Source of the DNA: Anopheles merus
Taxonomy: Eukaryota > Arthropoda > Insecta > Diptera > Culicidae
Direction of reading: 5' to 3'
DNA length: 64,000 nt
Assembly (NCBI RefSeq): GCF_017562075.2
Contig: NC_054081.1
Coordinates: 21,733,977 to 21,797,976 of the forward strand
A model generated the notes under the pieces. It made no database searches. It had not been told where the DNA came from and saw only the letters and a list, made by a program, of their open reading frames with translations. Within the stretch, counting starts at the first letter, position 1. Each line of letters opens with the position of its first letter. Below, in pieces: positions 38,373 to 52,412 of this stretch. A program made the position numbers and the translations under genes.

Positions 38373-38515
38373 CCTGTTTTGTGATTTTCTTTGTTATTTA
38401 TTTTGTGCTGAAGTTACATTGTACCGTGATACTTTATGTTATTATAAGTTTAGTTTATAAGATCAGTGATAAGGCCAATTATGGCCAATCACTTAACATT
38501 TACAAATAAACAAAT

Positions 38516-38890
38516 CAAGTCCAAAATATTAAAGTCAAGGCAACCTGGATGTTAAAGAGTCTATTCCCTCTCATCAAGCGCAAATCAAGTTTGTCACTGG
38601 AATACAAAATGATTATTTACAGTCAGATTGTTTTGCCATCGATAACCTATGGATGTAACGTTTAGTATAAATGTTCAAATTCAAATCTAAAATCGTTACA
38701 ATCAGTTCAAAACAGGTTTTTGAAATTAATGATGAACTTGCCAAATCGGAACCCCACCACAGATCTGCATGCATAAACTGGTTTGCCCATGTTAACGCAG
38801 AAGATCCAGGATAGCCTAGATTGACTACGATAGACCTGTATGAATTCGTTTTCGGAAAGTATAAGGAAGTATTTTAGTACCCTAGTTCGC
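38516..38890 (+). pseudogene. Jockey-clade LINE, piece 4: C-terminal region
   Basis: Picks up where piece 3 ended: IKVKATWMLKSLFPLIKR, then LEYKMIIYSQIVLPSITYGC and LQSVQNRFLKLMMNLPNRNP. The wording is typical of the region after the RT thumb in Jockey elements. Similarity fades after about 38,830 and a TIR element starts at 38,910. Confidence 0.83.
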
Positions 38891-38909
38891 AATTAAGGTG
38901 AAAGCTGTA

Positions 38910-39714
38910 CAGGGTTTTCCAATGGAGTTTAGACTAGCAGCATACTTTTTTTGAATAGTCGCAATAGATTCTTGACTAGCATCCTCTATGTTGGATTACG
39001 ATCAATGGATTATTGACTAACAGCAATTGATTTCAGCAGGCCGGTTGCTGGCGCGGAGTGACCAGATTGTTTTTAGAGGGTATCGGTAGGAACTCTAAAG
39101 CAACTACGGTATTTTTCTGTAAAAATTACTTTTTATTCACTCATAAAACTCATTGAATTCCAATTTTATGGTTGAATGGTCAAAACTCGGAAAATATTTG
39201 ATTTTGGGTTTTAAAATTTGAGTTTAAGTGTGCGCTATTGTAAACCGATATTCGTTCAAAATTCGAAAGAACTACATATGGTCACTCTGAAAAACTTGCT
39301 CAATCTAGCTTATGGTTAGGTTATGCCTGTGGACCAACTACTGCATATTTCAATTCATCCGTTACGTGCTTTTGTGTAATATTGTGCATACATAAAAACC
39401 AAACAATAGCACCGAAAACCGATCAGATAAACTATCTCTTGTTTTGTGGATGATATATAGCAGTAAAACAAATGATTTAAACTAGTGGACGGATGAAATT
39501 AAATATTATCCACAGAATACTATTCAAATCTATGTGTCACACCGGGTGTTATAAACGCGACGCTCTTAGACTGTCATGTAGGGACCTGCTGAAATCAATT
39601 GCTCCTAGTCAATAATCCATTGCTCGTAACCAAAAGTAGAGGATGCTAGTCAAAAATCTATTGCGACTATTCAAAAAAATATGCTGCTAGTCTAAACTCA
39701 ATTTAAAAACCCTG
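38910..39714. mobile_element. TIR element with about 130-bp inverted ends and TA duplication
   Basis: The left end (38,910-39,041, starting CAGGGTTTTCCAATGGAG) and right end (39,584-39,714, inverted, starting CAGGGTTTTTAAATTGAG) match closely through GATTTCAGCAGG. Both are flanked by TA (38,908-38,909 and 39,715-39,716). The 805-bp element has no coding capacity. TA duplication suggests mobilisation by a Tc1/mariner-type transposase; the long arms could form a hairpin. Confidence 0.92.
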
Positions 39715-39716
39715 TA

Positions 39717-40199
39717 TCTACACGATGACGCTGACACGTACTATGTATCCTTCGTTTTGTGGAGGATAAGACAAAATGCGCATGGTGTGTTTTGTCGGGT
39801 CCCTTGCAGGATGGGATGTGTATGCATGCGTACGCGCTTTCGTGTCGATACAACTTAAAATTAGGCATAAGTTAGTTTATGTTAGGGTAGTTAGTATAGT
39901 AAGCTTTTGTAAATATTCTTCTCCTATCAATTTCATTTATTTTGGATTGCATCCTTACAGTAGCTAAAAGCTTCACTTACATAGCCACTCCGTGCTGTCA
40001 TTAAGGAAAACATTTATGTTCTTCCCTTTCAAACAAAAGAAGAGCTTGAATTGTAAGTTCAAACCCCTAGTGTAAATACCAACATGCAGGAAACCTAGTT
40101 AAGATATCGTCAACTCAATTGAATCAATCAATGTACTGTAGTGTATGAATAAACACTGTAGTAAGTTTGAAGATAGTTACGGTCGCCATGTAATGTGAT
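39717..40199. other. No recognisable feature
   Basis: No convincing ORF or repeat partner. May be host or eroded element sequence between the TIR element and the LTR-like copy. Confidence 0.45.
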
Positions 40200-41000
40200 G
40201 AGCGTACATACGGTACATACAGTACATCGATCAGCGTCGCGGTAGGTCTGTTTTTACTGACATGAGTCGAGGTAGAATGATACTTTGTTCGAAGCGGACT
40301 TTTCGACACTTAATCATCCAGGCGATCATAAAAACCTTTAGGAGGTTTCCCTTACTGGAAACGTTGGAGTTTAGCAGCCTTACCTTGGGTAGGGGGACAT
40401 AACTAAACTCTTGAAATAAGTTGGAAGGCGAAGTATTAGGAAGCGTAACGTCCTATCTTGGCAGTCCGAATCTGACTTGCCAGGGTCGGAATTGGTTTTA
40501 TTTATACTCAATGGGTTTCGTACATTTGGTTTTGGAATGTGTTTTTGTCCCAATTAAAGGTTAATGATATGAGGTGCAATTCATACATTTGATTGGAGTG
40601 AGGTGTCTGTTTAGTGTTTTTACAAAGGTTCTGGAAAGTTTCATCTGGTCTAGCCAAGGAACGGGTGCGTTCGTCGATCTTTGCCTACGCAGCGCTTTTA
40701 GCGTTAAGTTGCTATGCATTCTCAGTTTGTCTATTTTGCTACAGTAACGCTTAAATTGCTTATGTTGCGCGTTTCGGTTGTTTTCTATAAATGTGTCTCA
40801 ATGGTTTTTTCTATGGATGGTATGGTCTTGGTATGTTGCTAAGGTGTGGATTGATTTGCTGATGTAATATAATGAATGTGTTGCAATAGTGTGATTTGGC
40901 TTTCCGAAGTGTGTTACAATGTCTCTATAGCTGATAGTGTGGTTTACAATAAGTTCTAATTAGCAGATATGCCACAATTATTTTTTACTCTTTAAAAAAA
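40200..41000. repeat. LTR-like repeat, second copy (inverted relative to 12,405-13,145)
   Basis: Segments 40,220-40,610 and 40,860-40,985 match the reverse complement of 12,405-13,145 in order (for example CCTTGGGTAGGGGGACATAA near 40,384 and GCTGATAGTGTGGTTT near 40,930). About 240 bp of extra sequence lies between. Divergence from the first copy is larger than between the two inverted-repeat arms, so it is an independent insertion. Confidence 0.75.
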
Positions 41001-41602
41001 TACAAAAAATCACCGTACACTATCCTAGCAAAGCTGAAGAAGAAAAAGAAAACGGAGACCCCTACGCTTAGAGACCAACCGATTCAAACAACAATCTTAT
41101 CGTAGCAGCTGAAGAGCGCGGACGTAGACGCGGGTCTGACTGACCCGTATTTTATACCCCCGTGATCAGTGCAGTGCAGAATTACCTGTGTCCAAGCAGT
41201 GCAGTGCTGGAAAGTGATGTTCGTGTTTGGTGTTTCAGGAGTTTTGTGTTGTAGTGTAGTGTGTGGGGAAAAAAAAACAAACTTAGACATCCTTTTACGT
41301 CGTTCGTTGTTTCCACAGCGAGACGTTAAAGTAAAAATCTAAAATTTTTAAGAACAATCCTAACGCACTTTACGTTGTTCGCTTTTCTCAAAGCGCTACG
41401 TAAAGTGTTGTGGCCCAAGGTTGTAGCCTGTTTTGTGAGTGCAGATGGTGGAAGTTTCTAAGAAGAGAGTGTTTAAAGACATTAGTCTGGTGGACTCTCA
41501 TAAGACATTTGTGTTCAGAAGTAAAGTGGTGTTGCAGTGGACATTGTGGAAAAATTGTGAAAGTGACGTTTTTCAAGTACCAGTGCTGAAAGGTCCGACG
41601 AT

Positions 41603-41863
41603 ATGTCGGACCCTCCTCCTGCCGCGAGGGATCATCCCCCTCCAGGCACGAGTTCCCGGGCTAGGAAATATCAGGAATGGTTCAACGGCGAGGAAGAAGA
41701 GTTGATGTATTTACTTCTGACAACTGAAGAAAGAAAGCCTCAACCAGACCCGTTCATCGTTGGCAAAAGTTTACAACGGCATGTTGGACTACCGGTAGAA
41801 GGTAACTTAATTCATAATGGTTCTAAGTACCTTTTGATAACCCGATCTTTGAGTCATTTGTAA
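41603..41863 (+). pseudogene. LINE ORF1 N-terminus, truncated by a stop
   Basis: ATG at 41,603 opens MSDPPPAARDHPPPG, then FIVGKSLQRHVGLPVEGN and GSKYLLITRSLSHL, and stops at 41,861. ORF1-like sequence continues in frames beyond: a helical/charged stretch near 42,055-42,115 (LKDEIIAQIKQENANLNKKI) and a Pro/Ser-rich stretch to about 42,370. The segment resembles the ORF1 region before the knuckles in I-clade LINEs. Knuckles were not found. Confidence 0.55.
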
Positions 41864-42371
41864 AAAAATACAATCTCTAACAAAACTTTTTAATGGAACA
41901 CCTATCACTATCATACCCCACACTACCTTAATACTGTCCAATGCGTGATTTTCTTTTCGAGCGTTCTCTTCTAGAGACCAAGAAGCTGCTAATCTTAAAA
42001 AAACTAAACGAAGAACTTTTGAAAAAAACTTACTCCACCTGTTGCCACTCCTGACCTAAAAGACGAAATTATTGCCCAAATTAAACAAGAAAATGCTAAT
42101 CTAAATAAGAAAATTGATCTGCTAACATAAACCATTAAAAACAGCTTCACAGGTACTTAAAAAACAAGCCCTCTCAAACGGCTCCTCTTCCTCCGAGGAA
42201 AAAACCTCCCTTCCTCCCAAAAAACCCCTAAACAAAAAGTACCCCACATCTCCCATCCATATCCCTTCCTCTTCGACTTCCCTCAACTCCGAGGGAGAGG
42301 AGCCCCTCCTCTCACCCGATGATGCCCCATTCATCGAGGAAGTCATAGAGGAGGAAAGCTTCTATAACACA

Positions 42372-42599
42372 ATGACCTCATTCTTCCCACCTTTTTTAAA
42401 AACTCCAAACATTCATTCTCCAAATTCCCATCCTCTGTTAATTAAAAATACCCCTTTGTTTGCCATGTCCTGGAATATCAGGAGCATGAGCCGTAACTCT
42501 GATGAACTAAAAAATTCTAATTACCCGCCACAACCCAACACTAGTCGCTTTATTAGAAATAATGACCATACCAAATCTAAACAGTTCTCCATTCAATAA
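42372..42599 (+). pseudogene. LINE ORF2 start (endonuclease N-terminus fragment)
   Basis: The frame open from 42,372 includes LFAMSWNIRSMSRNSDELK (about 42,459-42,512), typical of an apurinic endonuclease start (SWN.RS...N.DEL). It ends at 42,597 after 75 codons. Damaged after ILE/SRF-like residues; the remainder is absent. Confidence 0.6.
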
Positions 42600-42742
42600 C
42601 TATACCTGGCATTTTTTCCAAACACCATCCAAAATGCATCCCTCCGTTGGCATAGGCATATAGTATAGGACAATAAGATAGGCCCTTTTTTTTCATCGCA
42701 CCGTGCACTTGTTTACCACGTTAGTTGTGTGTGTGTGTTTTT

Positions 42743-45572
<2,830 letters not shown>

Positions 45573-48294
45573 GCAAACAATGAGACCCCAAATTTTGAGT
45601 GATTCAGGCCGAGGGGTATGAGGAAGCTTGAGGAAGCAAGGAGAAATGCGCTGCGATGAGAGTTCGCATTCTGTTTTACACGCGCGCTTCATTAACACCA
45701 ATGCAAATACCGTGCTTTGACGAGCCGTCTGTGAATGTGTGTGTCTTCTTTCAGCGAGCTCAACAAATTGGAGCTGCTCGTCACATCGTGTTGTCTCGCT
45801 TACACTTCAGCATCGAACTATCGCTCCGTGTGTTCCCCCTCCTACGCGTACAAAACCACCAGTACAGCGCGACGATTTGTCGGAGATGGTTGTGTGCGTT
45901 TTGTGCTAAGTACCGCGCGCAGTGTTTGTGCGTTAATGCACATTTCGTTCAAAGTCTCGTGCGCCGGTGTGTTTGGTGAAGTGTGAAGTGAACAAAAAAT
46001 GTGCACAGACGCACATGCAGTGCGTGGATCGACAGGTAAGAATTTGCTGAACCGAGGCAACGCAGATTGTCGACAAGTTTCCCGCAGCCTGGCTCGACCC
46101 GGTACTTTGCAGTATGACGCCATTCGTGAGTATGAAGGATTCTAAATGTGTTGTGAAAGTGTAATTTATGTTTCAATAAATTGTTTAATGAAATAAAACA
46201 TGACCGTGTTTGTGTTTGTTGTTAGAATAAGTGCGTATTTGCGATCGTGTCTATGCATGAAAGAAAACGAGAAACGAAAGAAACAAATATCTTTAGATAT
46301 GTTGGTAGCATGACTGGAAAGAACACGAACACTTTGAGAACTGCAGAGCGCACCGTGTGTTCCGGGTGGGGAGGGGGAGGGCTCGCGCGAGGGTGTAACT
46401 CATTCCTCCAAAAGTAACTGCTAACGGGGGAATAGTAACTGCGCGAGCCCTCCCCCTCTCCACCCGGAACGCACGGTGCGCTTTGCAGTTCTCAAAGTGT
46501 TCGTGTTCTTTCCAGTCATGCTACCAACACATCTAAAGATATTTGTTTCTTTCGTTTATCATTTTCTTTCATGCATTGCCATGATCGCAAATACGCACTT
46601 ATTCAAACAACAAACACAAACACGGTCATTTTTTATTTCATTAAACACTTTATTGAAACATAAATTACACTTTCACAACACATTAGAATCCTTCATACTT
46701 ACGAATGGCGTCATACTGTAAAGTACCGGGTCGAGCCAGGCTGCGGGAAACTTGTCGACAATCTGCGTTGCCTCTGTTCAGCAAATTCTTACCAGTCGAT
46801 CCACGCACTGCATGTGCGTCTGTGCACATTGTTTGTTCACTTCACACTTCACCATAACACACCGGCGCACGAGACTTTGAATGAAATGCGCATCAGCGCA
46901 CAAATATTGCGCGCGGGACTTAAAACAAAACGCGCACACCCGACAGACAAAGAGAACGAAATTTTCAGGCGAGGGGTAGGTAGAAACACGCGGTGGGGGC
47001 CCGGCCCAAGATCGGATTCGAAGTCCGTTGTTTTGGGCTCGACATTAAAAATGGCGGATGGAGCGCTACCACGGAGAGAAAGTGCTCTCTTGCTTGCCTT
47101 TAAAATACACGAGGCGCTCTCGCTGTAAAGAACGCTCGCTCGCGCTGTTTCATCATACCCCTTCCTTCCCGTTTCTTTCGGCTTGCGCTGCGCTGAACTG
47201 GTACCCCCTCCCACTTGATTCCAGCGAATTGCGCTGCGTTGGACTGACACCCACTCCCGCTCGTTTCTTTCGTAGCACGCTGTGCGCTTTCCTTCACACG
47301 GACTTGGTGCACCCGAATCAAAACAAAAACTTGAACACATCAAACTCGGTTTATATTTTAGCACTTTTATTGCGAATAAAAGAACATTTAAATACATAGC
47401 TCCACACAATCTTGCTTCAAACCACACACATTCATTATATTAAAAAATCGTCGTATTTCAAAAAGTCGCCTAACTGCATGAATACCGTTTTTGCTGTTCA
47501 ATGCAGTAAAAAAATATTGAAATAAAGCAGCGCAAATCACACATTTAAGATAAATGGTGAAAGAAAAGCGCAGCTCCATTTCAATGTGCACAACACTTCA
47601 ACACTTAGCGAGACTTCGATCGCCCGGGACTTAGGCTAACACGCGCGCGGCCTTTCACGGCGAACCCTTGAGCTGAACTGACGACTTCCTGTGGTGGCAA
47701 GAAAGGGAGCGCACAGAGGAACACTCGCTGCACTAGTGCGAGCGAGACACCGATAGCCGCATGCCGCTGCGAGAATACCAAACTGAGCGCGCAGGCTGAA
47801 AGTGAACGCACACATTCACACATGTGTAATTGTGTGAGTGCAAAAACTGTGTAGAAACCAAAACACGCTCGCGCCTCCGCGTAATTCCGCGTATTTCCAA
47901 CCGTCTCCCCATGCTTCTACATGCCCCTCGCCTGAAAGTCGCACACTTTTCATTCTCATTGCTAGTAGGGCAACCATCTCCGACAAATCGTCGCGCTGTA
48001 CTGGTGGTTTTGTACGCGTAGGAGGGGGAACACACGGAGCGATAGTTCGATGCTGAAGTGTAAGCGAGACAACACGATGTGACGAGCAGCTCCAATTTGT
48101 TGAGCTCGCTGAAAGAAGACACACACATTCACAGACGGCTCGTCAAAGCACGGTATTTGTATTGGTGTTAGTGAAGCGCGCGTGTAAAACAGAATGCGAA
48201 CTCTCATCGCAGCGCGTTTCTCCTTGCTTCCTCAAGCTTCCTCATACCCCTCGGCCTGAATCACTCAAAATTTGGAGTCTCATTGTTTGCGGGG
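45573..48294. mobile_element. 2.7-kb palindromic foldback element
   Basis: The left arm 45,573-46,388 is matched in inverse by 46,441-46,939 and 47,972-48,294; the loop is only about 52 bp (46,389-46,440). Termini near 45,607 and 48,258 read CAGGCCGAGGGGTATGAGG inward. A block of about 1 kb (46,940-47,971) interrupts the right arm only. Matching continues past the termini to CAAACAATGAGAC / GTCTCATTGTTTG, so flanks are duplicated too. No transposase seen. Confidence 0.85.
46940..47971. mobile_element. Insertion in the right palindrome arm, shared with 7,921-8,787
   Basis: Carries inverted ends TTCAGGCGAGGGG (near 46,964) and CCCCTCGCCTGAAAG (near 47,925), close to the termini of the surrounding foldback (CAGGCCGAGGGG). 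Most of its interior is repeated at 7,921-8,787. Long open frames (for example 192 codons on the minus strand) are conserved only because the copies are recent. Confidence 0.75.
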
Positions 48295-48330
48295 ATTCTT
48301 GTCAGTCCAAGCAAGCAATTTTTGTAACAA

Positions 48331-48543
48331 ATGGGTCAAGGTAAACATTGTACCGATTATCAGCGCCATATCATAAAGCGAATGGCGGCTACTGACAAAA
48401 CGATTGAGTTCGTGATGGAACGATCGCGCACATTTGTGGCAAACGCGCTTCGGACAACCGAAACGCGCAAGTCACCCGGACGTCCTAGGAAAACCACGGC
48501 GGAGGAATACCGTGAGATTGTTAATGTATCGAAGAAACACTGA
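48331..48543 (+). pseudogene. Tc1-type transposase, N-terminal DNA-binding part
   Basis: ATG at 48,331 opens 70 codons: MGQGKHCTDYQRHIIKRMA, a helix-turn-helix region, then SPGRPRKTT, the GRPR-type minor-groove motif between the two helix-turn-helix units of Tc1-like transposases. It stops at 48,541 soon after a second helix start (YREIVNVSKKH). The DDE catalytic domain is absent, and R1-associated GA repeats follow. It begins just outside the right end of the palindrome. Confidence 0.75.
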
Positions 48544-48615
48544 TCGCGAAGGCGGTGGTCCTGCTAATAGCAACAAAAACCTAACCCCAAACACCCAAGA
48601 AAATTACTTACAAAT

Positions 48616-48617
48616 CG

Positions 48618-48701
<84 letters not shown>

Positions 48702-48703
48702 AG

Positions 48704-48770
<67 letters not shown>
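48616..48770. repeat. (GA)n microsatellite
   Basis: About 155 bp of GA, broken once near 48,700-48,711 (GTAAGAGATAGATA). It precedes the truncated R1 element. Confidence 0.97.
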
Positions 48771-48772
<2 letters not shown>

Positions 48773-48806
48773 AACGCACACATTTGCCTGCGCTGAAGGC
48801 TGTAAA

Positions 48807-49166
48807 TTGGAAATAATAATGAAATCTTCTTACTCGGGTATGCAGACTGCCATCGTGAAACTTCCAGCAAAGCTAGTGCCGGCGATGACAGCAGCAGGAA
48901 AAATACAAATAGGCTGGTCAGTCTACCCAGTGCGGGTCAGCACTCCGAGTCGAAAATGCTACCGCTGCTGGCAAACGGGCCACATCTCGCAAGACTGCTA
49001 GGGTCCAGACAGGAGTAAATGCTGCCTGCGCTGCGGAGATGAAGGTCACTTCGCTTCTGCGTGCCAAAAAACCCCTCGATGTGTGTTCTGTCCAGCTGGT
49101 TTCAATGCGCATCATTCAAGTGGAGCATTCTGCCCAGTGACGAAAAAAACAACATCATGGAAATAG
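48807..49166 (+). pseudogene. R1 ORF1 C-terminal zinc knuckles, one stop
   Basis: Gag-like RNA-binding end of ORF1. Three Cys/His clusters are in one frame: CYRCWQTGHISQDC, CLRCGDEGHFASAC and CVFCPAGFNAHHSSGAFC. A TAG at 48,999-49,001 falls directly after the first. The frame ends at TAG 49,164-49,166, overlapping the ORF2 ATG (49,157) by 10 nt, the usual R1 arrangement. Confidence 0.88.
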
Positions 49167-50000
49167 TCCAGATAAATCTGAACCACTATGAAACAGCCCA
49201 GGACCTCCTGAGTCAGGTATTGATTGAAGAGGAGGCAGATATTACTATTATATCAGAGCCTTACAGGGCTCCAATCGGATCTACGAATTGGGTGGCTGAT
49301 AAAACTGGCGCAGCAGCAATTTGGGCGGTGCGTAGATATCCCATTCAGCGGATTGTTTCAAATACGTTCGAGGGCTTCTGCATAGCCGAAGTTAACGAAG
49401 TATTCTTTGCCAGCTGTTATGCACCTCCTAGCTGGGAACCAGAAAAATTTAGTGAAATGCTTAACAATCTATGTGCAGCACTCGAGGGATGCAGTCCTTT
49501 GGTGATTGCCGGTGACTTTAATGCCTGGGCTGTCGAATGGGGGAGTAAGTGGACAAATAACAGAGGAGAGGCAGTGCTCGAAACATTTTCCCAACTTAAT
49601 GTAGTTCTGGGAAACGTCGGCTCAACCGCTACCTACAGAAGAAACGAAAGGACATCTATAATAGATATTACGTTCTGTAGCCCATCTCTGGCCCATCTAC
49701 ACTGGCGCGTCAGCGATACTTTTACAGGCAGCGACCATCGTGTGATACGGTATGCTGTCGACAAGAGGCAAATGAGTAAACTAACTTTGGCGACGACAAC
49801 GGATATAAGAGGCTGGAAAACACAGAGCTTTTGCGAAGACCGGTTTGTAGAGGCCCTGAATTTCGGTGACTTTGGAGACGTTGCAAATCTTTCTCAGCTC
49901 GTGTCTGCACTGAGCCGAGCGTGTGACGTCACAATGCCTAGAAGGAAAACACCAATAAACACCAGACCACCGGAATACTGGTGGAATTCTTCGATCAAGA
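49157..50000 (+). pseudogene. R1 ORF2, endonuclease domain
   Basis: ATG at 49,157 starts MEIVQINLNHYETAQDLL. The endonuclease catalytic blocks look intact: ADITIISEPYRAP, SPLVIAGDFNAWAVEWGS, SIIDITFCSP, SDTFTGSDHRVIRY. The frame runs on through PPEYWWNSSIKKH and stops at 50,039. The RT finger region normally following YWWN is replaced, near 49,985-50,005, by a direct jump to the RT block containing ARSTVDAIQAVL in another frame. Confidence 0.9.
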
Positions 50001-51261
50001 AGCACGCTCCACGGTTGATGCGATACAGGCGGTACTGGTGAAGGGTGATGCTGCTTTTCAACGGAAGCGATGTGAGGCTCGTTACTGCGCGATCATCACC
50101 ATCGATCTGAAGAACGCCTTCAACACTGCTAGCTGGGAGGAAATAGCAAAAGTTCTAGAGCGCATGAAAATCCCCTTGCATTTGTGTCGGCTACTGAAAA
50201 GCTATCTCAGCGGGCGCGTTCTACAGTATAGCACGGAAGAGGGAACAAAAATAGCTACCATCACTGCTGGCGTACCGCAAGATCAGTACTTGGCCCACAC
50301 ATGTGTGCACATTATGTACAACGGAGTATTAACCCTGGCCCTACCCACAGGAGCTGAGATCATCGGGTTTGCAGACGATATTTCACTGACTGTCGTAAGA
50401 AATAGTGTAGAGGAGGTTGAGTTGCTGTTTACGGATGCTGTCGGCAGGATTGACGGTTGGATGCGAGAAATGAAGTTGGAAATAGCACACGCCAAAACGG
50501 AATTTATTCTCATAAGCAGCCACAAGGAGGTCCAAAAAGCGCACATAATGGTAGGCACTAAGCAAATAGAATCTATAAAAAGCCTCAAATACCTTGGAGT
50601 TATCATAGATGACAGACTAAAGTTCCGAAAGCACCTAGAGGAAGTTTGCATAAAGGCCACAAAAACTGCAAACGCGTGGGTTAAATTTACACCCAACATA
50701 GGTGGTCCAAGCAGCACAATAAGACGCCTACATGCCAACGTAGCTATTTCTAATATAAGGTATGCAGCACCAGTATGGGCACACATACTAAGAAATAAAC
50801 AGAACCAGTACGCTATAAATAAGGTGCATCGAAAAATGGTCATACGTGTTGCTAGCGCGTATCGTACCATCTCATATGAAGCAGTATGCGTAATTGCGAG
50901 TATGATGCCCCTTTGTATCACCCTGGAGGAGGATTCAGTAAACTGCCGGAACGCACACGCAGGAGATACTCGTGCTGTATCCCCAAAGGAGGCAAATGAG
51001 GAGTCCATGCAAAGATGGCAGGCGGCTTGGAATAACGCTTGTAATGGGAGATGGACCTTCACGCTAATCCCCGATGTAGCAATGTGGATAAACCGGAAAC
51101 ACGGTGACGTGGATTATTTTGTCACGCAGATGCTCTCTGGCCACGGGTGTTTCAGGAGCTACCTCCACAAATTCCGGCACGCCTCTTCACCTCGATGCCC
51201 AGTATGTAAGGACAAAGACGAGACTGCGGAACATGTAATGTTCTACTGTCCACGTTCCTAG
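50000..51261 (+). pseudogene. R1 ORF2, reverse transcriptase palm to C-terminus
   Basis: Open frame 49,981-51,261. The R1-specific part begins near 50,000 with ARSTVDAIQAVL, then CAIITIDLKNAFNTASWEE. Next is AGVPQ with an altered following segment (DQYLAHTCV where GS.LGP is usual), and IGFADDISLTV with the FADD box at 50,368-50,379. KYLGVIIDDRLKF follows, then the C-terminal FVTQMLSGHGCFRSYLHKF and CPVCKDKDETAEHVMFYC. It is much better preserved than most LINE pieces here. A stop at 51,259 ends it; related residues continue in another frame to about 51,372. Confidence 0.9.
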
Positions 51262-51372
51262 AGGAGCGCCAGCTGCTAGACACGAAGTGCAGAACCGCCG
51301 TAAGACAGACCAACCTAGTGCAGTTGATGGTACATAGCGAAGAGTTGTGGGAAGCTGCAACAACATGTGTGC

Positions 51373-52400
51373 AGTGGCGGATTTAGGGTATCGGAGGCCC
51401 TAAGCGGTAAAAGAAGGTGAGGCCCCCTGTTGGTGACGAGCGAGGGGGTGGGGGGGGATATTGTATTTGGCTTTGTTTCAAACTCATCGTAATGGTTTGC
51501 TAGCGAGGGGGGGGGGGTTATGATCCCTCGGCTACCCATAAAGTTAAATTATTTATTTATAAATTAATAATTTAATTCATTTATTTAGGTATTCAACACC
51601 TAATCCCTAACTTATTCCCCTAACATCTGTCTTAATTCAGTGCCGCCAAAATTGGAAATTAATAAAATATTCTATTTAAATGTGTTGGTCATAAAATTAA
51701 AATCAAAGTGATAAGACATGTGTTGTAACCGTTGTAGGGTTCCGCCGAACTGTCAGCCAAGCGCATCGCGGATAGGACAAACATAGTTTAAATAGGGAAC
51801 GAACTGCAGTCTCTGCCCCCTTTCTGTAAAACGAGTTCACCGGGAGAACAAGCCACATAACGCCTAAAATAAAAACTAATTTTTTGGCACCACGCCTAAG
51901 CCTAAAAAATTCGGTTATCTTTGTTAGTTTCTAACACCATGTATTTAATTGCCTTGTCATAGAGTAACGGCTCATTGTATCCATATAAGGTATGCCTGCT
52001 CTCACCAACAAGCAAGTTATGAGCGAAGAGGTCTCGAAGGCACGTAGATGTTGCTCTTCTCGAAGAAACAACGTCTAATTCTTTTTTTAGACGAATATTC
52101 TAGCAACAAATACACATTGATTTACCTTAAAACGGTGTTCGAGCGTCTATAGGCCAAGCAGAAGGCAACGCGAGCGATAACTTGACATGGCTGTAAGTCA
52201 TCTGAATTGGTCGCATTATAAAGCATGTCTTAAAAACTTTCGTTGTATTGCCTCTATAGTGTTGAGCATCGTAGTGCAATCCGGGAACCAAAGTACTGAG
52301 CAGTACATCACCCAGCACCACACAATACAAGTAAACAACGCAACAACAAGCAACGACATACTTAAGACTTAAGACATAACTACATCATCGGAATTGTCGA
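51373..52400. mobile_element. hAT-type element, CAGTGGCGG family, right end missing
   Basis: Starts CAGTGGCGGATTTAGGG within the R1 3' end. It matches 55,046-55,850 over most of its length, except for a 216-bp insertion. Similarity ends near GGAATTGTC (about 52,398) and the R1 3' UTR resumes near 52,413, so the right terminus is deleted. The interior contains the same minus-strand CR1-like C-terminal coding remnant as the second copy, more degraded. Confidence 0.82.
51721..51936. mobile_element. 216-bp LTR-like insertion (small solo LTR or TRIM)
   Basis: Absent from the paralogous position in the 55-kb copy. It starts TGTTGTAACCG and ends TTTCTAACA, with TGTTA/TAACA-type inverted ends. It is flanked by ACATG (51,716-51,720) and CCATG (51,937-51,941), a likely 5-bp duplication with one change. 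A 5-bp duplication fits BEL/Pao or gypsy-type elements. Confidence 0.7.
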
Positions 52401-52412
52401 AAGATAATACCT

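Larger units (their letters stand above)
33940..38515 (+). mobile_element. CR1-like (T1/Q-type) LINE nested in the Jockey LINE
   Basis: Contains a leader, ORF1 with a PHD-like finger (34,207-35,208), a degenerate ORF2 (35,334-38,372), and a short 3' UTR ending in AAATAAACAAATCAAG. Its 3' end is directly followed by the last Jockey piece. ATCAAG occurs at both junctions (near 33,898 and 38,510) and could be a short target duplication, but this is not secure. ORF2 block wording fits the CR1 clade, represented in Anopheles by T1 and Q. Confidence 0.85.
41001..42660 (+). mobile_element. I-clade-type LINE, 5' part only
   Basis: A leader (about 41,001-41,602) contains two related words (ACGTCGTTCG, ACGTTGTTCG). 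ORF1 remnant from 41,603; start of ORF2 near 42,465. The element stops near 42,650, where R1 3' sequence in the opposite direction follows. RT is entirely missing. The clade is assigned from ORF1 layout and the ORF2 start wording only. Confidence 0.6.

Noticed and set aside
40200..41000. 3' LTR of the errantivirus-like element
   Set aside because: It is in the opposite orientation to the related block at 12,405, which is itself an insertion in integrase, so it cannot be assigned as that element's own LTR.
48564..48870. Ser/Leu and Glu/Arg repeat frames
   Set aside because: Translations of the GA microsatellite.
50283..51062. 259-codon minus-strand frame
   Set aside because: Antisense shadow of well-preserved R1 RT coding; no domain on that strand.
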